DNA from: Chitinophagaceae bacterium
GTDB lineage: Bacteria; Bacteroidota; Bacteroidia; Chitinophagales; Chitinophagaceae
Direction of reading: 5' to 3'
DNA length: 7,773 nucleotides
NCBI GenBank assembly: GCA_025963615.1
Contig: JAOQAL010000431.1
Location: forward strand, 1-7,773
The position numbers were made by a program, and so were the translations under genes. The notes under the pieces are model-generated. The model saw only the letters and a program-made list of their open reading frames with translations, did not search any database and was not told the DNA's origin. Positions 1 to 5,579 of this stretch are shown piece after piece (positions within the stretch are counted from its first letter, which is position 1; each line of letters starts with the position of its first letter).

Positions 1-469
1 GGTGCCTGGTATAAAATGTAAAGAACCGTTTATTGAGTTCTTTACACTCCGCTTCCAAAACACCCAATACGGTATCCACTCCCGCCATTTTTAATTTTTC
101 AATGCCTTTGCCGTCAACTTCTTTGAAAGGATCGCGGCAACCTATTACCACCTGAGGAATCCTTTTTTTTATAATCAGGTCGGTGCAAGGCGGAGTTTTT
201 CCGAAATGGACACAAGGCTCCAGGGAAACATACATTACGGAATTGGGAATAAGGTCTATATCTTCCTCTTTCACGGAAGCAATGCAATTGACCTCCGCAT
301 GGGCTTCCCCATATTTTTGATGATATCCTTCGCCAATAATTCTTTGGTTGTGCACTAATACAGCACCTACCATGGGATTTGGCGCCACATATCCAGCGCC
401 TGACCCTGCCAGTTGGAGGCAGCGCTGCATAAAAAAATCGTGGCTGGTTAATGATGAATCAGGGTTCAT
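1..469 (-). CDS. ribD: RibD, riboflavin biosynthesis deaminase/reductase (N-terminal part)
   Basis: RibD makes the second and third steps of riboflavin synthesis in the cytoplasm: deamination of the GTP-derived diaminopyrimidine, then reduction of the ribose side chain. The visible 156 residues cover the zinc-dependent deaminase domain and its edge. The zinc and catalytic signature is complete: HAE at residues 57-59 and PCVHFGKTPPC at 85-95, giving His57, Glu59, Cys86 and Cys95. The motif APNPMVGAV at 29-37 is also typical of RibD. The reductase domain would lie beyond position 1, so the gene is cut by the window edge. I chose the ATG at 469 because it leaves the usual short lead before the first helix (DFFMQRCLQLA); an in-frame ATG at 430 is a weaker alternative. 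There is no clear ribosome-binding site. The gene is divergent from prmC with 34 bases between the starts. Family assignment is firm; enzymatic bifunctionality is inferred from the family. Confidence 0.95.
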   Translation of the reverse strand, partial: MNPDSSLTSHDFFMQRCLQLAGSGAGYVAPNPMVGAVLVHNQRIIGEGYHQKYGEAHAEVNCIASVKEEDIDLIPNSVMYVSLEPCVHFGKTPPCTDLIIKKRIPQVVIGCRDPFKEVDGKGIEKLKMAGVDTVLGVLEAECKELNKRFFTFYTRH

Positions 470-477
470 GTATCTGG

Positions 478-485
478 CAAATGTA
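478..485 (-). promoter_or_regulatory. Candidate Bacteroidota -7 element for ribD
   Basis: On the minus strand these bases read TACATTTG, an exact match to the TAnnTTTG -7 consensus of Bacteroidota sigma factors. The normal spacing would put the transcript start only a few bases ahead of the ribD ATG at 469, giving a nearly leaderless mRNA. I see no convincing TTTG -33 element upstream, so this is a candidate only. Confidence 0.35.
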
Positions 486-492
486 AAATATT

Positions 493-500
493 TAAGTTTG
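493..500 (+). promoter_or_regulatory. Candidate Bacteroidota -7 element for prmC
   Basis: On the plus strand these bases read TAAGTTTG, an exact match to TAnnTTTG, ending three bases before the chosen prmC ATG at 504. The transcript would start at or next to the ATG, so the message would be leaderless. No clear TTTG -33 element is seen about 20 bases upstream. If this is the promoter, it excludes the long upstream extension of the prmC reading frame. Confidence 0.35.
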
Positions 501-503
501 CTT

Positions 504-1355
504 ATGACGATTCAGGAAGCAAGGAAACTATTGACTGGAAATTTAGCCGGCATTTACGATTCCGGTGAAGCGGAAAACATTTCAGACTGGGTAATAGAAC
601 ACGTTACGGGATTTGATAAAAAAAGCTGTATGGCTGACCCAAATACAGTGTTATCAACCCCGCAGGTTGAACAATTACAAAAAGCAACGGCACGATTGAT
701 CACCCAGGAACCGGTGCAGTATGTTTTAAATGAAAGCTGGTTCTGCGGATTTAAGTTTTACGTTGACAACAATGTTCTGATACCGAGACCCGAAACAGAA
801 GAACTGGTGGAATGGATCATCAGCAATTTAAAATTCCCGCTCCAAAAATTCAATATCCTTGACATTGGAACTGGCAGCGGGTGCATTGCGATATCGTTAA
901 AAAGAAAAATACGCAAAGCGGGCGTCTGGGGTTGCGATATAAGCGATGCCGCTTTAAATATAGCCCGGCTCAATGCAGAAACCTTGGGAGCCGAAATAAA
1001 TTTCCTGCATATTGATTTCTTAAATACCAGTGAACGAAACAGCTTGCCGGCATTTGACATCATCGTAAGCAATCCGCCTTATGTTCCTCAAAAAGATAAA
1101 AAGCAAATGCATTCAAATGTACTGGACTATGAGCCGCATACCGCATTGTTTGTTCCTGATAATGATCCCCTGATTTTTTATAAAGCGATTGCTGATTTTG
1201 GCAAAACTCATCTAGCCGCAACAGGAAGTATATTCCTGGAAATTCATGAAGATTTTGGACAAGACGTTAAAAGTCTTTTTTTATCCAAAGGCTATTTAAC
1301 AGCAGAAATAAAGAAAGATATGCAGGAAAGAGAGAGAATGATGAGAATAGTTTAG
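504..1355 (+). CDS. prmC: PrmC, release factor glutamine N5-methyltransferase
   Basis: PrmC (HemK) is a cytoplasmic enzyme that uses S-adenosylmethionine to methylate the glutamine of the GGQ motif in peptide-chain release factors RF1 and RF2, raising termination efficiency. The 283-residue product matches the usual family length. An N-terminal helical domain covers roughly residues 1-85. The Rossmann methyltransferase fold follows, with the family motif IPRPETEELVEW at 93-104, SAM-binding motif I (LDIGTGSGC) at 119-127, and the catalytic, glutamine-binding NPPY at 190-193. The frame is open back to 348, but that stretch is antisense to ribD and has no PrmC character. The ATG at 504 gives MTIQEARKLL, a normal PrmC start. 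The gene is divergent from ribD and convergent with exbD. The family call is very secure. Confidence 0.95.
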   Translation: MTIQEARKLLTGNLAGIYDSGEAENISDWVIEHVTGFDKKSCMADPNTVLSTPQVEQLQKATARLITQEPVQYVLNESWFCGFKFYVDNNVLIPRPETEELVEWIISNLKFPLQKFNILDIGTGSGCIAISLKRKIRKAGVWGCDISDAALNIARLNAETLGAEINFLHIDFLNTSERNSLPAFDIIVSNPPYVPQKDKKQMHSNVLDYEPHTALFVPDNDPLIFYKAIADFGKTHLAATGSIFLEIHEDFGQDVKSLFLSKGYLTAEIKKDMQERERMMRIV

Positions 1356-1434
1356 GTTTTTAGTTTGTTGTTAATGGTTTGCCCCTTGATAGTATACCCG
1401 ACTGCTTTAGTAAACAATGCGCAAACCAAAAACC
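1355..1434. repeat. Imperfect inverted repeat between convergent prmC and exbD
   Basis: GGTTTTTAGTTTG at 1355-1367 pairs with CAAACCAAAAACC at 1422-1434 with one A/C mismatch on the plus strand. On the minus-strand transcript the same position becomes a G-U wobble, so the exbD read-through RNA could pair over all 13 bases. A competing shorter stem is TGGTTTGC/GCAAACCA in the same region. The loop is long and no GC-rich stem with a U tract is present, so this is not a standard intrinsic terminator, although the place between two gene ends would suit one. Confidence 0.3.
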
Positions 1435-1451
1435 ATACACAGTAAATAACC

Positions 1452-1853
1452 TTATTTCACATTAGCCACCACCTTTGCTCCTGCGCGTTTTGCGGCCTGC
1501 ATGATCCTGAAGACTTCTCCGTAATATGATATGGTATCCGCATTTACCACCACGGAAGGAGTATCTAACGGTGATTTTCTTATCCGGGCTATTTCGTGAT
1601 TTAAAATCGTATCAATATTATTCATGTCAATCGGCTTCTGGCCAAGGAAAATTTTCTGGTCCTTATCAATTGAAACCACGATATTCTGTTTGGATTTTGT
1701 ATCCTTTGTTCCCCTTGGATTATTTACTTTCACCACATTGGGGTTTGCCATGGTAGTGGTAATTAAAAAGAACATCAGCAAAATGAAAAGAATATCATTC
1801 AACGAGTCTGTAAAAACCTCCGATTCGTTCTTGTGTTTTTTCCTGAATCTCAT
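1452..1853 (-). CDS. exbD: ExbD/TolR-family proton channel subunit
   Basis: ExbD works with ExbB in the inner membrane to turn the proton-motive force into movement of TonB or a similar periplasmic arm. The 133-residue product has the standard plan: a short basic cytoplasmic N-terminus (RFRKKHK), one membrane helix at about residues 20-36, then a periplasmic domain. The conserved membrane aspartate is Asp20, within SLNDILFILLMFFL, which is the Bacteroidota form of the motif. The gene starts 9 bases after the exbB stop codon, so the two are surely co-transcribed; the bases just ahead of the ATG (CGGGAAC) are only weakly like a ribosome-binding site. No TonB or second exbD is in view, so the downstream partner is unknown. 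A TolR- or AglS-like role cannot be excluded from sequence alone. Confidence 0.92.
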   Translation of the reverse strand: MRFRKKHKNESEVFTDSLNDILFILLMFFLITTTMANPNVVKVNNPRGTKDTKSKQNIVVSIDKDQKIFLGQKPIDMNNIDTILNHEIARIRKSPLDTPSVVVNADTISYYGEVFRIMQAAKRAGAKVVANVK

Positions 1854-1862
1854 GTTCCCGGT

Positions 1863-2561
1863 TTAGTGTGTTGGTTCCTGTAATACATCCAAAAAGTCGG
1901 CGGCTGCAGCTTCCATCTTGTTTGAAGTCTTATCAATCTGGGTATTAATAACACTATAGCCGAAATACGCCATTAACCCTATCACCAGCCCGGAAATAGA
2001 AGTAATCAGTTTGGTATAGATCCCCTGTGAAATGGTGCCAATGGCCACTTCATTGGCCTGGTAAATATTTGAAAACAATTGCATCAAACCAATCAACGTC
2101 CCCACGAAACCAAAAATGGGGGCCGCTTTTGAAACAACCGCTAATATTCCCAGGTTTTTTTCCAGTTTGTACATTTCCAGTTGTCCCACATTATCCATGC
2201 TTCTTTCAATACTATCTATTGGCTTGCCGATACGCTGAATTCCTTTATCGATTATCCGCGCGACAGGATTATTGGTATTCTTGGCAAAACTCCTGGCTGC
2301 CGAAACATTTCCGCTCACAATGTGATCGCGGATGATATTCATAAAATTCTGATCAATCCTGGCTGCATTTCGTACCGCGATCGTCCGCTCCACAAATACA
2401 TAAACTGCCAGCAGTAACATAACTCCCAGGGGGATCATAATCATCCCGCCCATTTGTATCAATTCAAAAAAACTCAGGCTGCCATCGCCGTTGGTATCGC
2501 CGGCTGAAACTGTATGAATTACTTTATTCGCCGTATCAACAATCTGTAACAGATCAATCAT
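1863..2561 (-). CDS. exbB: ExbB/TolQ/MotA-family proton channel subunit
   Basis: ExbB forms the pentameric inner-membrane ring that encloses the ExbD helices and conducts protons. The 232 residues show three membrane helices: about 37-57 (GGMIMIPLGVMLLLAVYVFVE), 137-161 (containing APIFGFVGTLIGLM) and 183-205. A cytoplasmic loop of roughly 80 residues lies between the first two, as usual. The sequence has no long cleaved signal. The short N-terminal segment, which by family topology is periplasmic, holds DTNGDGSLSFFE at residues 22-33, a 12-residue match to the calcium-binding EF-hand loop (see findings). The ATG at 2561 is preceded by AAAGAATT, a weak ribosome-binding site. TACATTTA at 2585-2592 on the minus strand is a one-mismatch candidate -7 element. 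The terminator at 2647-2677 separates it from the SPFH gene, so transcription probably starts here and continues into exbD. Confidence 0.93.
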   Translation of the reverse strand: MIDLLQIVDTANKVIHTVSAGDTNGDGSLSFFELIQMGGMIMIPLGVMLLLAVYVFVERTIAVRNAARIDQNFMNIIRDHIVSGNVSAARSFAKNTNNPVARIIDKGIQRIGKPIDSIERSMDNVGQLEMYKLEKNLGILAVVSKAAPIFGFVGTLIGLMQLFSNIYQANEVAIGTISQGIYTKLITSISGLVIGLMAYFGYSVINTQIDKTSNKMEAAAADFLDVLQEPTH

Positions 2562-2646
2562 AATTCTTTATTTCGTTAAGTGCGTAAATGTAATCTATCG
2601 TGAAGGTAGCCATAATGTGTTTTTATCAACACTGTGTGAATGAACG

Positions 2647-2677
2647 AAAAAAAAGATGCCGCGTTGTGTGCGGCACC
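2647..2677 (-). terminator. Intrinsic terminator of the SPFH gene
   Basis: Read on the minus strand, GGTGCCGC, a 7-base loop and GCGGCATC form an 8-bp GC-rich stem with one G-U wobble, followed at once by eight T residues (2647-2654). The wobble is a mismatch when read on the plus strand, and the T tract lies only on the minus-strand side, so it works for minus-strand transcription. It ends the SPFH gene about 100 bases after its stop codon and insulates exbB. Confidence 0.88.
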
Positions 2678-2686
2678 TAAGTTTTT

Positions 2687-2737
2687 GAGTTCTTTAACAA
2701 CTAAAGAAGTTTAGCAGTTCAAATAGTTTAAGAGTTC
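2687..2737. repeat. Degenerate AGTTC word repeat
   Basis: Between the SPFH stop codon and its terminator the plus strand carries GAGTTC at 2687, GCAGTTC at 2714 and GAGTTC at 2732, with TTTAA-like spacers (TCTTTAAC, GTTTAAGAGTTC). The arrangement is irregular, and only a partial inverted relation between the first and last segments is visible. It may be a decayed member of the same class of short-word intergenic repeats seen elsewhere in the window, or chance in A/T-rich DNA. Confidence 0.25.
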
Positions 2738-2776
2738 ATAACCAACTCCCTTTGCAGGGGTTTTCCCGTACTCATC

Positions 2777-3721
2777 TTACAACTCCTTGGCCCCGGCCTG
2801 CTTTACCATTAAAGCCTGGATCTGCTTCATAGTAGCTTCCATACCCACCGGGCTGCCATCCAGGAAGATTACATTGCCCTTACCATATTCCGCAAAATTC
2901 TTGATGGCTTCTGTCCACATGCTGAAAAGAATCACATTGGTGTCCAGATTGGCCTGTTTCATTTGCTCCGCCGCCTCCGTCATACCTTTTGCCACTTCCT
3001 GGCGGAAAAGTGCAACACCCTGGCCCCTTAATCGGGCGGCCTCTTTTTCTGCTTCCGCGGAGATTTTAATAGAATTACCCTCGGCTTCCGCTGCTTTGGT
3101 TTTAGTAATTAATAAGGCCTGGCCTTCATTTTCAGCAGCCGCTTTTAAATTATTAGAAGCAACTACTTTACTCATCGATTCCAGAATCACTTTATCAAAA
3201 GTGATGTCATTGATCTGCAGATCCTGCAAATGATAACCCCAGTTTTCCAGGGTATGATCCACCTGCTCTTTTACATACTCCACAATTTCCCGGCGCAAGC
3301 CGAGTACTTCAGCCTGTTTTTTGGAAGCAACATAGGTACGGATAGAGCCTTCCACAGTCCGTATTAATGCCTGCATCATATCCTTGTCGCTAACGAATTT
3401 GAAGGCCACCTTTTTTAACGTCTCCTCATCCTGGTTTTGTACCGAATACAATAACATGGACTTAAAATAAACATTGGCCTGGTCGCCAGTGATAGCCTGG
3501 AATTCCAGCTCTACGGAACGGTTCTGATAAGAAATTTTCTTGTATACCGTTTCAAACACCGGTATTTTAAGACGCAACCCCGGAAGAACGATACGCTGGT
3601 ACTTACCAAACATGGTAATGATGCCAATATACCCCTGGTTAATAGTAAAGAAGGAACCCAGAAAAATAATGATGGCGATGATCAGCCACCAATAATGGGC
3701 GAGAAAGCTGCCAATATCCAT
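2777..3721 (-). CDS. SPFH/band-7 (stomatin/prohibitin-like) membrane protein
   Basis: This is a 314-residue SPFH-domain protein, a family that forms large membrane-anchored cages or scaffolds and often works with membrane proteases or organises lipid domains. The N-terminus has one hydrophobic anchor at about residues 11-25 (WWLIIAIIIFLGSFF). The SPFH domain follows at about 27-190, including GYIGIITMFGKYQRIVLPGLRL-type sequence and a NDITFDKVI segment at 171-179. An alanine/glutamate/lysine-rich coiled coil covers roughly 192-256. The C-terminal part (VIFLDGSPVGMEA) resembles the apex region of stomatin, QmcA and HIR-type members. No NfeD-like partner or protease gene is adjacent, so it looks like a single-gene unit with its own terminator. 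TACATTTC at 3736-3743 on the minus strand is a one-mismatch candidate -7 element. The exact subfamily and role are not settled. Confidence 0.9.
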   Translation of the reverse strand: MDIGSFLAHYWWLIIAIIIFLGSFFTINQGYIGIITMFGKYQRIVLPGLRLKIPVFETVYKKISYQNRSVELEFQAITGDQANVYFKSMLLYSVQNQDEETLKKVAFKFVSDKDMMQALIRTVEGSIRTYVASKKQAEVLGLRREIVEYVKEQVDHTLENWGYHLQDLQINDITFDKVILESMSKVVASNNLKAAAENEGQALLITKTKAAEAEGNSIKISAEAEKEAARLRGQGVALFRQEVAKGMTEAAEQMKQANLDTNVILFSMWTEAIKNFAEYGKGNVIFLDGSPVGMEATMKQIQALMVKQAGAKEL

Positions 3722-3799
3722 ATTTTAAAAAATTTGAAATGTAATGTACGACTTGTTGATCTATTCACTGATTTATAGAAAAATCGTTAGTGTATGAGT

Positions 3800-3919
3800 T
3801 GAACCACATAGGATATAGAACACATGGAGTTTCACATACATTCAGGAATAACAATCTGGAAAATCAAAAAGAATCTTTCATGCTATGTGTATTCTATGTT
3901 TTTCCTCCTATGTGGTTCA
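3800..3919. repeat. Long palindrome built from CTATGTG/CACATAG words
   Basis: TGAACCACATAGGA at 3800-3813 is perfectly complementary to TCCTATGTGGTTCA at 3906-3919 (14 bp). Inside the arms the pairing continues imperfectly: ATAGAACACATGG on the left against the reverse complement of CTATGTGTATTCTATG on the right, with a two-base bulge. The right arm holds three CTATGT words at 3883, 3894 and 3908. The sequence lies in the 294-bp stretch 3722-4015 upstream of the SPFH gene, where I find no convincing gene. It could fold into a cruciform or long RNA hairpin and may help separate the two minus-strand units. Confidence 0.75.
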
Positions 3920-4015
3920 CATGATGAAGTAAAAGATAAACGCGATAATTTCTTTTTATAAGAGCCTCTTTCTTGTTAGTGTCTCAGTTTGAAATTTTAC
4001 ATTTTTTCAAATAAA

Positions 4016-4186
4016 TCATTTTGGGTGATATAGGTAACAGAAAATAATTAGCGGAATAGAAATTGTTACTGCACAAATTATTATAGTAATAATATATCGG
4101 GATAAAGGTAAAAAAAGTAGAGCACCCACATAGGACAAAGCAGAAAACAATGCCCTTAAAAGATATGGCCTGACAATTTCAATCAT
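4016..4186 (-). CDS. Small membrane ORF, probable C-terminal part of a frameshifted gene
   Basis: I do not recognise this protein. A 56-residue frame opens with ATG at 4186 and ends with TGA at 4016. It encodes two hydrophobic stretches, about residues 9-28 and 31-52 (rich in Ile and Leu, e.g. YIITIIICAVTISIPLIIF), with basic residues (Arg6, Arg11, Arg30), as in a two-helix membrane hairpin. The same frame is open upstream past the ATG, with no other ATG, to the region of the T6 run at 4232-4237. There it meets the frame of the preceding small ORF. Reading through with a -1 shift would give one protein of about 125 residues. It may be an independent small membrane protein starting at the ATG, or the tail of a broken or frameshift-expressed gene. 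It is A/T-rich compared with the neighbouring genes. Confidence 0.5.
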   Translation of the reverse strand: MIEIVRPYLLRALFSALSYVGALLFLPLSRYIITIIICAVTISIPLIIFCYLYHPK

Positions 4187-4212
4187 AGTACTTGACGGAA
4201 TAATCGAAGAAG

Positions 4213-4392
4213 TTAATTCATATTCAGTTTGAAAAAATCGGCAATTAATCTTGCAATATTCAAGATTGCGGCGATCAAAAAAATATTTGCACCTCTTTTA
4301 TTGTCTAATACCATCGCAATGGATTTAATCGCTATCCGCAAAATAATTGATTTCGCATCAAGGTTCTCTTGTAAGATTTTATTCGTGTACAT
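4213..4392 (-). CDS. Small hydrophobic ORF overlapping the OmpA-like gene, probable N-terminal part of a frameshifted gene
   Basis: I do not recognise this protein. The 59-residue frame begins with an ATG lying inside the last codons of the OmpA-like gene (14-base overlap), an arrangement that suggests translational coupling. A stop codon lies two codons before this ATG, so no earlier start is possible. The product begins MYTNKILQENLDAK and contains two amphipathic to hydrophobic stretches, about residues 16-29 and 34-54 (GANIFLIAAILNIARLIADFF). The frame ends only five codons after a run of six T residues, where the -1 frame opens into the next small ORF. This pattern suggests one gene of about 125 residues with a frameshift. 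Codon content looks protein-like, but no homology search was possible. Confidence 0.5.
   Translation of the reverse strand: MYTNKILQENLDAKSIILRIAIKSIAMVLDNKRGANIFLIAAILNIARLIADFFKLNMN
4231..4237 (-). other. Possible -1 slippery heptamer (T_TTT_TTC)
   Basis: In the frame of the upstream small ORF the codons GAT TTT TTC give the heptamer T_TTT_TTC, which fits the X_XXY_YYZ pattern for -1 ribosomal slippage. After a -1 slip the next codon is CAA and the reading frame continues for 71 codons to the TGA at 4016. Without a slip translation stops 18 bases further on. A sequencing error or mutation in the T run would look the same. Confidence 0.35.
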
Positions 4393-5497
4393 AAATCAAA
4401 AGCTCAACCCTTCTTTTCCTGCCCTGGCCCGGAGTCGAGGTCTTGATGGAAGAAGATGGCCCTTGCTGCATTCCGTCAATTTTTATTTTGTTTTCTTCCA
4501 GGTTTAACTTTCTCCGGATATATTCTTTTACAAGAGCTGCTCGTTGCACGGCGATTTCATCCGTTGCAAATTCATCCCCGGTATCGCCTGCATAACTTCC
4601 AATCTCAGCATTGTCCAGCGTCCGGCTGGTAAGATTATTACAAAAGCTATCCAAGGCTGCATATCCGGCTTGTTGAAGATTGGATCTTCCTGTTATAAAT
4701 TGTCCGTCCTTCAACACCAGTTTTTCTGTTTTATATATCCGGGTCAGTGATAGTTTGGGCGGCTCAGCTATTTTATTCTGGGAACGATAGAACCGCACAT
4801 ACCTTTCAAAAAATTCATGACGGTCGTCTACCTGGTAAATAACCATTTTTGCTTTTTCCCAATCCCCACACAATTTTTCGTCGGGGTTCAGCGGACTTAA
4901 TGACACCCCATCCAGATAGACAAAAAAATGAGTTTCCAATGGCAACCCGGTTTCTCCATTTATATCTCTTTTGGAAAAATTTGCGATCGTTAGATATTTT
5001 TCATTCCCAGTTGCCGTATAAGCAAAAGTAATCTTTTGCCAACCGGTATTGCCTGGCACGGGTTTATTTTCATCAATAACGTAGGCTGTCGGTTCAATTT
5101 TATACAGCAGGTTTTTATCCAAAATAAAATCATAGGGCGTAAAGTAAACACCAATACTATCAAGGATATTATTTGCTGATTTCAGAAAAAACTGCAGCCG
5201 GTATTTATTTCCTGTACGCAGGTTACAAAGTAATTGGGTGCGCGTATAAGACCGCTGGTATTTATTGCGGGTGCGGCCGGCTTCGATAGCGAGATAATGG
5301 CTTCCCTCCTGTGCAAATCCCGAGTCAATAAAATAATTTTTGAAGCCGCCGGTATTGCCAAACCACCCCTCCGGCGCACAAGGTTCATGATATTCGGTGC
5401 AGATATTCTCATCCTCAAAACCGCCATTCACCAGCAGGTTCTGTGAAGAAGATAGAAAGGGAAAAAGAAATGATAAAAAGACGATAAACCGCTTCAT
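4379..5497 (-). CDS. Secreted β-sandwich plus OmpA-domain envelope protein
   Basis: The 372-residue protein is probably exported and attached to the cell wall. Residues 1-19 form a signal peptide (MKRF, then a hydrophobic core FIVFLSFLFPFLSSS) without a lipobox cysteine. Residues about 20-205 begin LLVNGGFE and include GHYLAIEAG-like and YLDGVSLSP segments, typical of galactose-binding-like/CBM β-sandwich domains. Cys33, Cys40, Cys91 and Cys210 could form disulfides. Residues about 260-370 look like an OmpA C-terminal peptidoglycan-binding domain: SNLQQAGYAALDSFCNNL, then RAALVKEYIRRKL and a final GRKRRVELLIY. The usual GHTD motif is changed to GSYAGD at 300-305, so binding of the cell-wall peptide is not certain, although Arg319 is kept. 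It is divergent from the oxidoreductase gene with 82 bases between starts, and its end overlaps the small membrane ORF. Domain calls are from pattern recognition. Confidence 0.82.
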   Translation of the reverse strand: MKRFIVFLSFLFPFLSSSQNLLVNGGFEDENICTEYHEPCAPEGWFGNTGGFKNYFIDSGFAQEGSHYLAIEAGRTRNKYQRSYTRTQLLCNLRTGNKYRLQFFLKSANNILDSIGVYFTPYDFILDKNLLYKIEPTAYVIDENKPVPGNTGWQKITFAYTATGNEKYLTIANFSKRDINGETGLPLETHFFVYLDGVSLSPLNPDEKLCGDWEKAKMVIYQVDDRHEFFERYVRFYRSQNKIAEPPKLSLTRIYKTEKLVLKDGQFITGRSNLQQAGYAALDSFCNNLTSRTLDNAEIGSYAGDTGDEFATDEIAVQRAALVKEYIRRKLNLEENKIKIDGMQQGPSSSIKTSTPGQGRKRRVELLIYVHE

Positions 5498-5579
5498 TAA
5501 TACCTAAACGAATTTTAAGACAAATCAATATAACAGAATCCATCAAACTTTTTTTCACCACGCTTGTTTTTATCCTGTT

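Noticed and set aside
348..503. Upstream extension of the prmC reading frame by 52 codons
   Set aside because: It lies antisense to the conserved RibD N-terminus, has no PrmC-like sequence, and the ATG at 504 gives a normal PrmC start and length.
4229..4507. Plus-strand 92-codon open frame
   Set aside because: About half of it is antisense to the OmpA-like coding sequence and the rest to the small membrane ORF; the product has no recognisable domain.
5182..5446. Open frames on both strands within the OmpA-like gene
   Set aside because: They are shadows of the 372-codon gene, which has a signal peptide and recognisable domains.
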